Of a stretch of 64,000 nucleotides of DNA, positions 31,840 to 43,319 are shown one piece after another. The notes beneath the pieces were generated by a model. The model saw only the letters and a list, made by a program, of their open reading frames with translations, made no database searches and was not told where the DNA came from. Every line of letters begins with the position of its first letter. Position 1 is the stretch's first letter. This DNA is from Aedes albopictus (Eukaryota > Arthropoda > Insecta > Diptera > Culicidae), in NCBI RefSeq assembly GCF_035046485.1, contig NC_085137.1, positions 503,336,536 through 503,400,535 on the forward strand, read 5' to 3'. The position numbers and the translations under genes were made by a program.

Positions 31840-33720
31840 ACATATTTTTGATATTCTTCTAGACATTTGTACAGGAATTCCTACATAGATATCTTCAAAC
31901 TAATTCTTCTAAGGGTTTTCCAGGAATTCCAATAGGGTTCCCTAGTCCCGCCAGCGCAGGGATTTCTCCGGAGATTTAACCAAGGTACTGCTCTATAAAT
32001 TCCGCCAGGGAACATACAGGAATTCCTCTATGGATTCATCCAGGCGTTGCACTAGGTATTTCAGGGCATTAGGAACAAAACGTCGAAAGAAAAAAATGTC
32101 GAATGCCAAAACGTGGAGTGCGATAAGATTGAATGCCAGAACGTCGAAAAGACAAAACAACTGTTATATAGTGAATGTTTTAGTTTTGAAAAGTAAATCC
32201 ATTCATTCAATTTTTCACGTTTTGTCAGCCAACCTATTCAGGAGTCTCACCAGGGGCTTATACACAAACTTATTTCGCCATTGATTTATTTGGGAATTGA
32301 AGCAGGAATCCGAATTGCTTACTGCTCTATTATAGCAGTTCAACTGCTAAACTTTCTTAAATTAGCAACTGAACTGTTACTGAAAATAAGGCAGCTGTTG
32401 CGTAGCATACCAAATTAGGGTTAGGCTAATTTAAAAAATTCTCTACGGGATGAAATAAGTAAGCTGTACAAACATGATCGATTTCGGTTGATATTCAGGG
32501 GTAGCGCAAAGGGTTTAAGTGGAAGTTTAAGTTTTGCTAGAGCAAACCTTCAAAACCATTTCAAATTTAAGTTTCAAACATAATTTTCCTAGACTGAATC
32601 TGTCATTGTAGAACCCAATTGGGCAAAATTTTTGCTCAAAATTGTGATATCTCTACTGGTTTCTGAGATATTTGAAAAAAAATGTAATATTTCGGTATTT
32701 TTTGGGTTGGATACCAAAATATGACTTAGGGATTTCCCTAAGTATTGCTCCATGTATTTATTTAGAACGAACACAGGGAGTTCCTCCAGCAATCGCACAA
32801 GGAATTTATCCAGATTTTTTTCTAGAGATTTCTACGGATTTGTTTATGAATTTCACCAAGAATTCATCCAGATTTTTATCCCGCAAATTGTCCAGGGATT
32901 TCTCCAAGAATACTTTTGAGAATTCATTTTTTTCCTTCTGCATGGATTTTTCAAGAGAATCCACGAATTTCTCCAGGAATTTCTTCGTAGGTTCCTCCGG
33001 GAATCCCTCCTAGGATTTCTCTGGAAATTTTACTGAGTATTTATCCAGTTATTCTTCTAAGGGTTTCTTCAAAGATTGTTTAGGGGATACCTCTAAGGTA
33101 AGAGATTCCTCTATGAATCCCTTAGGGAACTACGTTTGAGATCACAAAAAAATGAAGAAATTCGAGAATCCTAGAAGGAATTCTAGAAAGAAGGGCACAA
33201 TGAAATATTGAAAGAATCGTAGAAAAAAAAACTCTTTGTGAAGATTCATAAAACTTTCTCGAAGAGTTCCTAAACAAACATCTGGAGAAATACCAGAAGC
33301 AATTTCTGAAAAATCCTACAAGTGCAACCGAAGGAACTTCAGAAGGATCCTGAGGAGAAATTCTGGAATCTTTCTAAGATTTTCTCGGCAATTTCTTCTG
33401 TGATCCTGGAGATCCATCTGAAATTTTCATAGGAATTCCTTCAGGAATCCCACCAAAAATATTCTTTGGCGATTTTTTCAAAAGATTCTTCTGAGACTCC
33501 TCAAGGATTTCTCTGGGGTTTCTCCTAAACTTGATTTGAAATTCGTCATTGAGTTATTTTTTGCAAGGAACTTCTTATAGAAATCCTTCAGAAATTCCTC
33601 TAGAATGTAAAAATCCCAAAAGAAACTCCTTGAGGAATCTGAGATGGAAATTATAGAAGAATCCTAAAACACAAATTCTTGAAATAATCTTAGAGGGGAA
33701 CTCCAAAAGCATAACAAAAA
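31840..33720 (+). repeat. Degenerate ~12-bp repeat block (pyrimidine-rich on + strand, then mixed)
   Basis: 'ttcctccaggaattc'-type units are scattered from about 31840 to 32060 and dense from about 32740 to 33720, with unrelated AT-rich sequence (about 32060-32740) between. Polarity turns purine-rich at about 33130-33380. The open frames carry monotonous F/S/R/N-rich peptides. Confidence 0.6.
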
Positions 33721-33849
33721 CATTTACATATTTCAAAATTTGTGAGCTTTCATTTTTTAGTGATATAACTATTTTCCTAGTTAAGGAAAATCACTTGTTT
33801 CAAAATTGAAAAATATGGAGAAATCTCAGAAGGACCATTTTGATGAAAT

Positions 33850-34190
33850 ACTTTGAGGGATCTAGACGTTTATAACGAATCGGGGCATTCATCATATATG
33901 TGTGCTTCAATCACAAATCTCTGGGTTTCATCACGAATCTGGACTTTTATCAGAATATGGGTTTCCTCGACGACAAATCTCTGCTTCCACCACGAATCTC
34001 AGTTTTCGAACACGAATCTGGGCCTTTATCATAAATCTGGGCTTCCACTACGAACTTGTGCTTTTATCACAAATCTCTGCTTTGATAACGAATCGATGCT
34101 AAATTTGATAAATGTGAGTCTCCATCTGGGATTTCTTCACGAATTTAGGTTCCCATCTCGAATCAAGGCTTCCCATCATGAATATAGGAA
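33850..34190 (+). repeat. Degenerate ~24-bp repeat (ATCACGAATCTGGGCTT)
   Basis: About a dozen imperfect copies of 'atcacgaatctgggcttcca' occur, spaced mostly 20-27 bp. They give an artefactual 127-codon frame at 33853-34236 that is rich in S/N/L/H repeats. Confidence 0.65.
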
Positions 34191-34235
34191 GTGTGCGTGT
34201 TGTCTATATGCATATGTGGTTTCAGATAAGCCTTA

Positions 34236-34322
34236 GACCGTTCGCAATGCTGTTTTATTTTGTATGGCGAGTTTTAAAATTTTTAAAACTCGCCATACAA
34301 AATAAAACAGCATTGCGAACGG
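34236..34322. mobile_element. Perfect 85-bp palindrome with CCTTA duplications
   Basis: Arms 34238-34279 and 34281-34322 are perfect reverse complements around a single T at 34280. Each arm starts 'ccgttcgcaatgctgtttta'. 'ccttag' and 'ccttac' flank it, suggesting a 5-bp CCTTA target duplication (34231-34235 and 34323-34327). Confidence 0.75.
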
Positions 34323-34416
34323 CCTTACAGTGACAAAAAAAACTCGGCCTTTTTCTGTATAATATACGTTTAGCCATTCTGTCGATTATGTTTTAAAAAA
34401 TTGCGTCCTCAATTTC

Positions 34417-34603
34417 TTTTTTTTTCTTGTCTTTATTAACGAGATTTTTAAGTCGAAGCCAGTTCATCTCGGGACCCACGCTTTACTTTCCTTCTGAAGG
34501 AAAAACCCACATTTTGTGAGTATGTCGGGAGTGGGATTCGATCCCAGGTCCTCGGCGTGATAGTCAAGTGCTCTAACCATCACACCAGGTCCGCTCCACG
34601 GTC
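34417..34603 (-). mobile_element. tRNA-derived SINE with 13-bp TSD
   Basis: On the minus strand it starts near 'ggaccgtggagcggacctgg'. It carries an A-box-like 'tgatggttagagc' and a B-box-like 'ggatcgaatccc', then a short body and an A-rich tail (T run at 34417-34426). The 13-bp 'cgtcctcaatttc' is repeated at 34404-34416 and 34604-34616. Length is about 187 bp. It is a different family from Feilai and from the long SINE. Confidence 0.82.
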
Positions 34604-34821
34604 CGTCCTCAATTTCAATAGAAATGTAGTAACAACTCGTTAAGAAATCTCAAAAACTATTTCTGAAAGTTCGTCGAGAAATCGCTCTAGAGGAATGTCT
34701 CTAGCAAATTCTAGAAAGTTGAATTTGAATAGCCTTTAGACATTCCTAAAAATACGTCAAAAGTTATTGTATGAGTTTTTCCTAGAAGTTGCACAAAACT
34801 ACGTGGATGTTTCAAATTCAT

Positions 34822-34914
34822 AGGGGATTTTTCGGCTTTCAGTCTATCAAGTGAGGCGTAGGAATGATATTTTCGTTTTAATCGCTTGATAGACTGAAAG
34901 CCGAAAAATCCCCT
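34822..34914. mobile_element. Small inverted-repeat element, 93 bp
   Basis: Arms 'aggggatttttcggctttca' and its reverse complement pair over about 30 bp around a ~30-bp loop. No target duplication can be fixed. Confidence 0.65.
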
Positions 34915-35059
34915 GTTGCACAGAAACTGCTGCAATAAATAATGTAGATCATATTCAAAATCTGTTTACAGACATCAAGTACTTCTGGTCTCTTTTATGA
35001 TTCGATGAATAGCAATACTAAGCTTCACATTCTGATTTATCGACCGTATTCTATTTATA

Positions 35060-35986
35060 ACTTAATCATTTTATGGCTTTATCGGTCTTTTTCTACTCAG
35101 AGAATTAGGGAGTAGAGATCAAAGTGGATAATGAAAATTATAGGTATGATAGTATTCGCTTGGTTTCGAATAAGTGTGAAAATTTATAGAAGGTGAAAAT
35201 AGGAATGGGGGCCATGTATTGAACGAATACATCGAACGAATACACTTCTGCCGTACGACCTGTGCTTTTAAACAGATCGGCTTGGTTGGTAGCTCATACC
35301 ACCATACCAAGACTGGCAAAAGTGTTCTATCCAATAAGATCGAATAAAGCTAATTGGAAGAACACGCCGCGGTATAGGCATACCCCTTTGAACGGCAGTG
35401 TGAATTCCGCAAAAACTACCGATCGATAGAACTTGCGATGAAAAAACAGAACAATACATAGGCAGCTGGGTGCCTGAAACATTTGCCAGTCTTGGTATGG
35501 TGGTATGAACTACCAACCAAGCCGATAAACATCAGGGAATACAAATATGGCTGCCACAATGGCCGACTTGGATCCCTACTCACATTTTCAACAGCACCAA
35601 TCTTGAAAATTCGTAAACAAATGAGCTCGATTTGGAAAAGCTGCCTCTTTTTGCAAGTGAGCAAAGCCAAGATAAACAAGAACGACTTGGTTCGAAGCTT
35701 CGTTCGTCCGATTTGTGCCTCTAAAGTTCGTATGCAAAGTTGTAATGGGATTTGTTGTTGTTGTCACCTTACAAGCACAGGTCGTACGGCAGAATTTTCA
35801 CGCATTCGATATATACGTTCAATACATGATGGCCTTCATGCCTATTTTCACCTTCTATAAATTTTCACACTTATTCGCAACCTAGCGAATACTATCTATC
35901 ATACCTATCATTTTCATTATCCAGTTTGATCTCTACTCCCTTACTATCTAAGTAGAAAGACCGATGAAGCCATAAAATGATTAAGT
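35060..35986. repeat. Long imperfect inverted repeat
   Basis: The left arm (about 35060-35322) and right arm (about 35482-35986) are inverted: 'acttaatcattttatggc', 'gtagagatcaaa', 'acgacctgtgct' and 'accaccataccaagactgg' all have partners. The right arm holds about 245 extra bases (35524-35767) that the left lacks. Outside the arms, imperfect direct repeats 'ctaagcttcacattctg' (about 35019) and 'ctaagctccacattc' (about 35989) occur. Frames within (for example 35483-35860) are not convincing. Confidence 0.75.
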
Positions 35987-36015
35987 TACTAAGCTCCACA
36001 TTCAGTTATCGAAAG

Positions 36016-36890
36016 TGTAAAAATATGTTATGTGGAACAAACTTTTCACTGGTGCCGAAATCTGAAAAACTCTGTAAATGTATGGTACAACCCCAAGTAC
36101 TTCGATTGCTTCCAACTTGAAAGTTCTGAGCTTTATCATTTCATTTCAAACGGAATTTTTGGACAATGTTATGCGTATATCAACGGTAGCCTATTGGCAT
36201 TTTCTTCTGATTTATGCTGAAATTGTTTACTGTGCAAAAAACGAAGCAGTCCATCTATATACAAAAGTGGATGCTGCAAAACGTGACATCAGCTTGTTCG
36301 TTTCTCAGATATCAATTATAGTAAATGATTTACTCCGCTTTGTATTCAATCCAGTGCTTCCGAAGGTACGGCTTTGTCAAAACATAAACATTATTCAGAC
36401 GAGGACTGCAAAGATCTAAATTGGCATTGGAATGGTGGTACATCGGGAACTACGTGACACTGTTCGTATTGTGTTGTGTTGATAAAACGAAAACGTTGTT
36501 GTCACCCATCCAGCACACGCCCCATATTGATATTATTCAACAGCCATTTGATCCGTTTGTCGTTTAACGTAATCTGTTGCTGCTCGTATACGAAAGTAAA
36601 TTGGCTGGCTGTTTGTTGGTGCCCAATTTGAGGAATTTAAAGGCGAAATGTAACAATGAGAGAAAAACAGAAAACAATTTATTACATGTACCACGTTGAT
36701 GTTTGAAATGAAGTATTATAACCTTTGTTGTAGTTCATAAACACTTGATATGTCATTTTAATGCAACGTACACACTGAAATACCTTGACTTATGGAATTC
36801 AAATAAATACACACTAAACAAAACTTCAGCAAGCATAATGCGACGCAGAATCGCGGTTTGGTTTCCAAGGTGAATTAACGTCACCTTCAC
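36016..36890. other. Unassigned AT-rich DNA, nothing recognised
   Basis: Two overlapping open frames (36032-36220 and 36078-36419) lack domains. No repeat structure is evident. Confidence 0.35.
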
Positions 36891-36891
36891 T

Positions 36892-37147
36892 CTAAGGTCA
36901 GTTTACCTATTTTTCTAAAATATGGGTAAATTTTACTCAAATTTGCGTAAACTTTACGCAAATATGGGTAAATAAAACTCATATTTTGCAAAAGTGCACA
37001 TTCGCATTTATGGGTAATATTTACCCATATTTGGGTTACAATTAGATACACATTACCCATATTTGAGTTTTATTTACCTATATTTGAGTATCATTTACGC
37101 ATATTTGCGATTGTGCACTTTTTGGAAAAAAGGTAAACTGACCTTAG
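36892..37147. mobile_element. MITE with 17-bp perfect TIRs (CTAAGGTCAGTTTACCT)
   Basis: The perfect 17-bp TIRs are at 36892-36908 and 37131-37147. The interior is itself roughly palindromic, built from 'atatgggtaaat', 'ttacgcaaat' and 'gtgcac' motifs. It is about 256 bp with no frame. Confidence 0.82.
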
Positions 37148-37889
37148 CGTGTTGATTACCACTGGGTCTCCTCCATAGTGTATCATTATCAATCACCCCA
37201 GCAGAGTGCCTAGACAATTCAAACTTTTTTTTCTCGTGGGAACAATAACATGCGAGTTAACATTCCTTTGCTGGTTCGCACATGTTTTATTCCCCTCCGA
37301 TACGATGTGAAATCTGGATAGAATTAGGTCACCTCACCACACAACAGTCTCTGACAGTCATGGGTTTATTATCGAAAGCGGTAGCAACTGCTGTAACATA
37401 AACAACGGCAACGAGAAGTTGCACCAAACAAAAACAAACAAAATTTCTCACTGCATTTTCTGTCAACGGGAGTTGATTGGCCACCAACCGCAGCCTCAAC
37501 CGAAGAAAAGTCGCCACCAGACAACAAACAGAAAGAACGATCGCCGTGTTTACGTTTGGTTTGACTCGGTTTGCTCGAAGCAAACAAAACATGGCCAGCT
37601 GCGGTAACCGCCTGCCTGTCCGGTACCGTATCGATCGATCGTTTCCCTGGTGATGGGGGACGATCGTTGCTGGTTGGTTGCATCGTTCCCCATTTGAATG
37701 CAACACATCTTTCCTTCTGTCAATAGCGGGTGGCGCTGCGCGAGTGCGTCACAGTAATGTTTGCAAATTGTCTCTCAGTTTTTGTCTGCAAAAAAGCTGA
37801 TAAATCGTTGAATCATACCTGCTGACAGTTGTTTCCTCGTGCATGATATTGCACAGCAATAAAAATCATATAATTTCCACTCGGCGCCT
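37148..37889. other. Unassigned, moderately GC-rich spacer
   Basis: The 37330-37790 part is less AT-rich and non-repetitive by eye. Open frames on both strands overlap there (for example 37329-37706 minus) without domain features. It could hold 5' flank or exon sequence of an unknown gene, but nothing supports that specifically. Confidence 0.3.
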
Positions 37890-37909
37890 AATGGCAATCG
37901 AACAATTTT

Positions 37910-39136
37910 GTGAGTAGGCAGGAAAGAAGCCAACGCGTGATCGACGAGGCCATGAGTGATAATTCGGATATATGTATTCGGGGTGCGAGCTACTCACAAA
38001 CTTTCGGAGTGCCGATGGGATCACCGTTGTCACCGGTGATAGCCAACATCGTAATGGAGAGGTTAGAGCAGGAAAGCATACGTAAGTTGGAGGGACACCG
38101 AATCAGTATGGTGGTGTACAGACGGTATGTTGACGACTGTTTCTGTATCGCACGTAAGGAGCACGTGGACAAAATTCTCGAGGTGTTCAACGGTTTCCAT
38201 GACAGATTACAGTTCACGGTGGAATATGAGGAGGATGGACGTCTTAAGTTTTTGGACATGATGCTGTTCCAAAACAACGGACGTGTGGAGAAAACTTGGC
38301 TGCCAAAACAAGAAAACGGGCGTTATTTGGATTACAACTCCGAGAGTCCTTTCACGCACAAACGCAACACAGCGATCGCTCTGGCGGATAGAGCGATCAA
38401 ACTCACGGATGCGGAAAACCGCCCACAAGCAATAGACATGGTTAAAAGGATATTAAAATGCAATAATTATCCGGAATGGTTCATTGTAAATGTCCTAAAG
38501 CAAAGAGTGCATAAGCATTACAATAGTCTGGAAGATGGGAGAGAGGTGGAGGAAACAAAGTATGTTTCCACACCTTACATCCCACACTTAAGTGAGAAAC
38601 TTAATAAAATTCTCAAGAATAATGGGTAAACTTTGGCAGTTAAGGCAAAAAACAAAATAAAGGACGAGATTTTCACCAAATTAAAAGACCCCATTCCACC
38701 AGGGTCGCAGAAAAATGTGGTGTACTCCGTACCGTGTGGAACCAATGACGGTAAGGTGTATATCGGACAAACAGGCAGAAAACTGGACACACGAATAAAC
38801 GAGCACAAGAATGACGTCAGAAGAAACGACAACAGAACAGGATTAACGCAACACACACTATGTGACGGACACATTTTCAACTTTGACGAAACTAAAATAG
38901 TAGAACGAATTGCTGACCAGGAAAGCAGGATTGCAGCGGAGACATTCCACATCAAGCTGGCAGGCGAAAACAACACAGTCAACCTCCAACGTGAATGTGG
39001 AACGTTCAACGCAAACTACAATGCGTTAGTGGTTAAGCTGAGACAGATGACGAACGATGAGCGACGACGACGAGAAAACGAAAACCAACGACGAATATCA
39101 CAACCACGACGTACCCCACCAGATAGTGGTACGTGA
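37910..39136 (+). pseudogene. Penelope RT + GIY-YIG endonuclease, broken by one in-frame stop
   Basis: One continuous reading phase covers both domains. The RT part (37910-38629) has GVPMGSPLSPVIANIVME and the catalytic YVDD (in YRRYVDDCFC), then FLDMML. It lacks the N-terminal RT fingers. The endonuclease part (from 38633) has VYSVPC, KVYIGQTGRKLDTRINEH and a downstream conserved AAETFHIKLAGENNTVNLQRE, matching GIY-YIG nucleases that cut the target DNA. The two parts are separated only by a UAA codon at 38627-38629 in the same phase, so a single nonsense change disables the fusion. Together with the 5' truncation this makes the copy defective. Confidence 0.85.
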
Positions 39137-39270
39137 TCGCCCAGCAGAATAGGAGGTGAAAGTTGCTGCGGTGATCTGAATGTGAGTTGTGATGGGAAAA
39201 AAGTTAATTGTGCTTAATGTTATATGTTAATTGTTAAAATTGTGTATCTTTTTCAAATAAATTTTAGTGT

Positions 39271-39310
39271 CTGAGGATGGCTGAAAGAAAAGAGTAGGCC
39301 GAAACGTCAC
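39271..39310 (+). ncRNA. Possible hammerhead-ribozyme core of the Penelope element
   Basis: CTGAGGA (39271-39277) followed by GGCT...GGCC (a 4-bp stem II) and GAAA (39301-39304) fits the conserved CUGANGA / stem II / GAAA core of hammerhead ribozymes, which Penelope elements are known to carry. I could not fix stems I and III or the cleavage triplet by eye. Confidence 0.4.
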
Positions 39311-39360
39311 ACAGATAAAAAGCGTGTTTTCTTTGGCTCACCGAAAAATATCAATAAAAA

Positions 39361-40833
39361 TGATAAATATCAGTTAACGGTGATTAACACAACCAATTAA
39401 AGCTGTAGAATTTCGTTTGTTTTGTCTACTTCTAGTCAAACCTAGTATGTAGAACGAATTTTTTGTCATATTTTTTTTCGAAACTGGCAACCCTGATTTT
39501 TTGTTTGACATTAAATCTAACCTGTCAAAATGACATGAATTATCAAATTTGGTAACTTTTAGTCGAAATCAAAATAGATTTTATGTTTTAGAACTTCATA
39601 AAATTCATAACGCTTGAATTTATGAAAAATAGACTGTTTAATCAGTCTTTTGGATATGAAAAACTATTCTTAGAGATATAATGCCGTGGGATAAAATGAT
39701 CGGTGTGGACCATTCCTTCAAAAACACAAAATAAATGTTGTAATTCGATATGATTTGATGCGTTTCTTACGTAATTTGACGTTTCATGACCTTCCAACGA
39801 ACGGCATGGCCTTCACAACAATACCTGCGACTGCGTCAGACGACCTCGTTGCCATGCATAATACATCAGAACAGAACAACGATGATGACAGTGTCAGCAC
39901 ATCAGTCAACCGACAGTCACAACATGCACGTAACGTATAGAAGCATCGCGTGTCTACGGGAGCTGTTTGATGGAATTGATTAGCATATATATTTAGCGAC
40001 TAGAATAATTTCCCTAGACAATGTATAATGGCACGGCGGAGAACGCTCGGAAACGCCACCGGTGACGATCGACTACACTACGGAGATGGGGAGCTAACGA
40101 TGAATGGGATTGGAGGCTCTCTACACAGTCAGCTTTCATTCACTCATTATAATTTCATAGCTGTCGCGTTTGATGTCTGCTTTGGTTTTTATTGGGGCTG
40201 TGGGATGGTGCTAACTATTTCCATTAAAGCGGATTATTTATATAGGGTAAACTAGAGCAACTCCCAAGACAGGTAATTGAAATAAGGATTAATGTGTTGT
40301 TTGTTTGTTGTTTCAATCTTATTTCTGCATTTAAATTAAAAGCAAGTTCAGCAATTCGAAAAATAATGTTCATATACACCAAAAGAGCTTCTTATGGGGG
40401 TCCTTTAAAAATTCGGGCTCGGGGCCAGGGCGCCCCTGGCTCCCCTTAGATTCAACCCTGCACAGTAGTGTCAATTTTTTTTTCAGGCGAGTGAAGTGTA
40501 AACTCTCGTTACCTACATTCTAGGTAACATGGCTATGCTTAACTCATATCCGTCCAGCGTCCTATTTGAAAAAACAGCATTTTTGATTCTGATATCTTAA
40601 CCAAGATTTCAAATTTGAAGTGAATGTTCTCGGCGGAATTATTCATACGGATGAACAGTAGTTGCTGGCAACCCGGATGCGTTTGTGCGGTTTCGACGGT
40701 TCAGTACCCCACCCGTACGCCGTACCAATACTGTGAAGGTAAGATCTGTTGCGAGTTGATGTCATCGTCAATAGGCTCCTGAAGGCCTATCTCAATTTTT
40801 GCATAAATCGGTCAAGCATTGGTTAATATGACG
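39361..40833. other. Unassigned DNA, no gene recognised
   Basis: Short frames (39755-39983 and 40028-40255) have no domain features. No clear repeat is visible apart from the A+T bias. Confidence 0.35.
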
Positions 40834-40835
40834 TA

Positions 40836-41375
40836 GGGGAAATTGTGTATTTTCGGCAGTTTCGTTCTCTTCGTCATGGGAGTTTTTTGAAAGCTGTCGA
40901 TCTCAAAGTTGGCGTTAAATCCTCCCCAACAAAGCTGAATTGGCTTCTTTAACGGTGTTGAGATAATTCCACATTCTGAATCTGCATGCCAAACTGAGCC
41001 GAAATCCAAAATTTCATGAATTTTTGCGTCCGGGAACCTATTTAAAAATCAGTTTGAAGTTTGTGTGGGAACGATTTGTCGGATCACCCCTTGTCGCATT
41101 TTGTACTGGGCGGAGCTGTCAAGCAGTTGCCCAGCTGTCAAACGGTGATTTCAAAAAAATCTCTTTGTAATTGGTTTTAGGTGGCAAAATGAAGTTCTAA
41201 AAATCTGAAAAAAATCATAGTGGCTCAGAAAAAAGGTGCTCTTTCGTATAAAACCAAAAAATCAATTCTTTATTCTGAATTTAAAAACCCAATTAGCCTA
41301 GTTTCAGGAAATTTGGCCGACAAAAACCCCTCATGACGAAGAGAACAATCCTGCCGATAAAACCCATCGTCACCC
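40836..41375. mobile_element. TA-flanked MITE with ~50-bp imperfect TIRs
   Basis: The left end begins 'aggggaaattgtg' and carries 'cggcag' and 'gttctcttcgtcatgggag'. The right end carries the inverted 'ctcatgacgaagagaac' and 'ctgccgataaaac', ending 'accct'. TA flanks it (40834-40835 and 41376-41377). A decayed interior copy is at about 12640-12850. Confidence 0.72.
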
Positions 41376-41493
41376 TATTTACTCCTATCAGGTAAAGCCC
41401 ATAAAATAACTTTTTCAAAAATTTAGGAATTTTTAAACTTTCCTTGTTTAGCACTCAATTTTGAATAAATTTTATTTACCGTGTATGTCAAAC

Positions 41494-41740
41494 AGGAACA
41501 TTTCGGCACCAACATTTGCGTAAATGCTTTTGCAAGCAATGCCTTCTCACAGAGCTGTGGGTCGTATTTCATTCATCTCACGCAATTCACATCCATTAAT
41601 CGAAAGAGGAGGATTTTATCTTTCTATTTGTGCTAGTGGATTGCTCGAGAGGGATGGGATACGCTCCACAGCTTTGTGAGAAGACATTGATAGTAAAAGG
41701 AGTTACGCCCTTTTGAAATGTTGGTGCCGAATTTGCTATC
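41494..41740. mobile_element. Small inverted-repeat element (TTCGGCACCAACATTT)
   Basis: A 16-bp perfect inverted pair lies at 41502-41517 and 41716-41731. A second internal pair, 'ctcacagagctgtgg' (41546-41560) with 'ccacagctttgtgag' (41666-41680), supports a fold-back MITE. The outer limits are approximate. Confidence 0.65.
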
Positions 41741-41888
41741 AAACGTGAGTCAATGTGTTTTCTTTTGCAACCCATCGGTCCGGTCGGTCCGCTTTCGTTA
41801 CGTCAAGGTTGACCTCGAATTTCAAACAAGATCTGTTTACTAGAAATCCTCTACAATGTAGGATTATTACTGTTTACCATTACAATAA

Positions 41889-42062
41889 GTTTTTTTTTTT
41901 ACGCGGAGGATACGTACGCGTAAAAAAAACTAAGTTCAAAATTCAAAAAACCGCCTAAAAAAAGTCTCACCATTTCTCGACGCAAAAATAAGACGATTAA
42001 ATTGTTTTTGTATGGAGTTTTCATTTACGCGACCGCGTAAATGAAAACCGCGTAAAAAAAAC
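41889..42062. mobile_element. Short inverted-repeat element with TTTTTACGCGG ends
   Basis: A T run plus 'acgcgg' at 41890-41906 is inverted as 'ccgcgtaaaaaaaac' at 42048-42062. Internal palindromes 'acgtacgcgt' and 'catttacgcgaccgcgtaaatg' add to the fold-back structure. Confidence 0.55.
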
Positions 42063-42534
42063 CTGACTGTATTTTATTTTCGAGTTTATTAACTATTCTG
42101 TCATTGTTTGAGTTCGGAAAAAAATCTATTTAGATCAGAATACATCAGAATATATGCTTCTTTTTTTTTATTTCCATTTTAGAATCAATAATACACAAGT
42201 GGAATAAACAAATCTTGCGTGAATTTCGTACGTTAACCTAGATATGCAATATCTTCTTTGTTTTTTTAACATTTTACCCTGGAGTCTGTTTTATAGTCAA
42301 GGGGAATAGTTGTGCTAAGAAATGCATGGGGCCTTCCCCCTTTTGCACCCTCCCCTTTTTTGCTGGGAGCCAAAAATACGTGTTTTTTTTTTTGTATTTC
42401 CATAAAATATACATGTTTTTGTTCAAATTTTATCGCTTTGCTAATCATCATTAGTTTTGACTGATCCTTGACATGTAATGTATTACTACCCATCATAGTT
42501 TGTTGAAGTTTTCATCCCAGAGCTATTCTAAGGT
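42063..42534. other. Unassigned AT-rich DNA
   Basis: T-rich runs are present but I see no gene or repeat structure I can support. Confidence 0.35.
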
Positions 42535-43310
42535 CTCCAAAGTACTCCGAAGTTTGTGTCACAAATCCAACATTTTAAACCAAATTTTATACACGATGAA
42601 TGCTCACAGAACATAGTCTATGGTACTCAAAAAGCCTCAAAGCACCTCTAGAAAATGCATGGTACATGAATTGAGTGATCTAGGTCATCCAAACTACTCT
42701 GGAATTCATTAGCTTAAGATCTACTGGATCTACCATAATTTGTGTTCACTCTGTTCAAGAAATTTGGTCACGTTGATGTCCATTAGACCTCCCAATGCTA
42801 CGAGTAACTTGATATTGTGGTAGTTGGACATTCCGTGAAATTAAAATGGCCTCCAATACACTTTAAAGTTTGGGTTACGATTTCTACCTACTGTATCATT
42901 TTTGAATTGTAAAAAATATTCGTGGCATGTAGTCTATACTGCTGATGGAACCTCAGTGCACAACTATAATGCTTTTGGTACATTCATGGGATATTCCAGG
43001 CTTTTCGGACTATTCTGGAATCAGGGCCTCCAAGGTCTACAGGCTCTACTCTTATTTCTCTTCAGTCTATCGGCATAATTCTTTCGCGAATGTGTCTGTT
43101 GCACCTTATAATATTACGAGTATCTCTATGTGTTGCTAATTGGGTGTAAACTGGCATATAAATGGACCCCAAAGTATTTAGAAGTATGGGTCGCAATATC
43201 TGTAAATCTTTGGATATTGTTATTGTAGTGAATGCTCGCGAAATCTAATCTACGCTACTCTTAGAGCCTCAGAGCGCAATTCTGATTACTAAGCAACATT
43301 CACATGGTGA
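42535..43310 (+). repeat. Degenerate ~312-bp tandem repeat, about 2.5 copies
   Basis: The landmark 'cctccaaagtactccgaagt' recurs in diverged form at about 42535, 42850 and 43165. It is each time followed by 'ggtcrcaatatct'-like and 'catagtctaygctact'-like sequence. Another landmark around 'actattctggaat' recurs at about 42700 and 43012. It is non-coding. Confidence 0.55.
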
Positions 43311-43319
43311 TCATCCTCC

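Larger units (their letters stand above)
37890..39360 (+). mobile_element. Penelope-like element, 5'-truncated
   Basis: The element spans the 3' part of a Penelope-type reverse transcriptase, a GIY-YIG endonuclease and a 3' non-coding region with an AATAAA at about 39256. The conserved 3' sequence near 39271-39305 ('ctgaggatggc' ... 'ggccgaaacgtc') is characteristic of Penelope termini. The 5' part of the RT is missing. The 3' limit is approximate and I could not identify a target duplication. Confidence 0.82.

Noticed and set aside
33853..34236. 127-codon + strand frame
   Set aside because: It arises from a ~24-bp degenerate repeat and has no domain.
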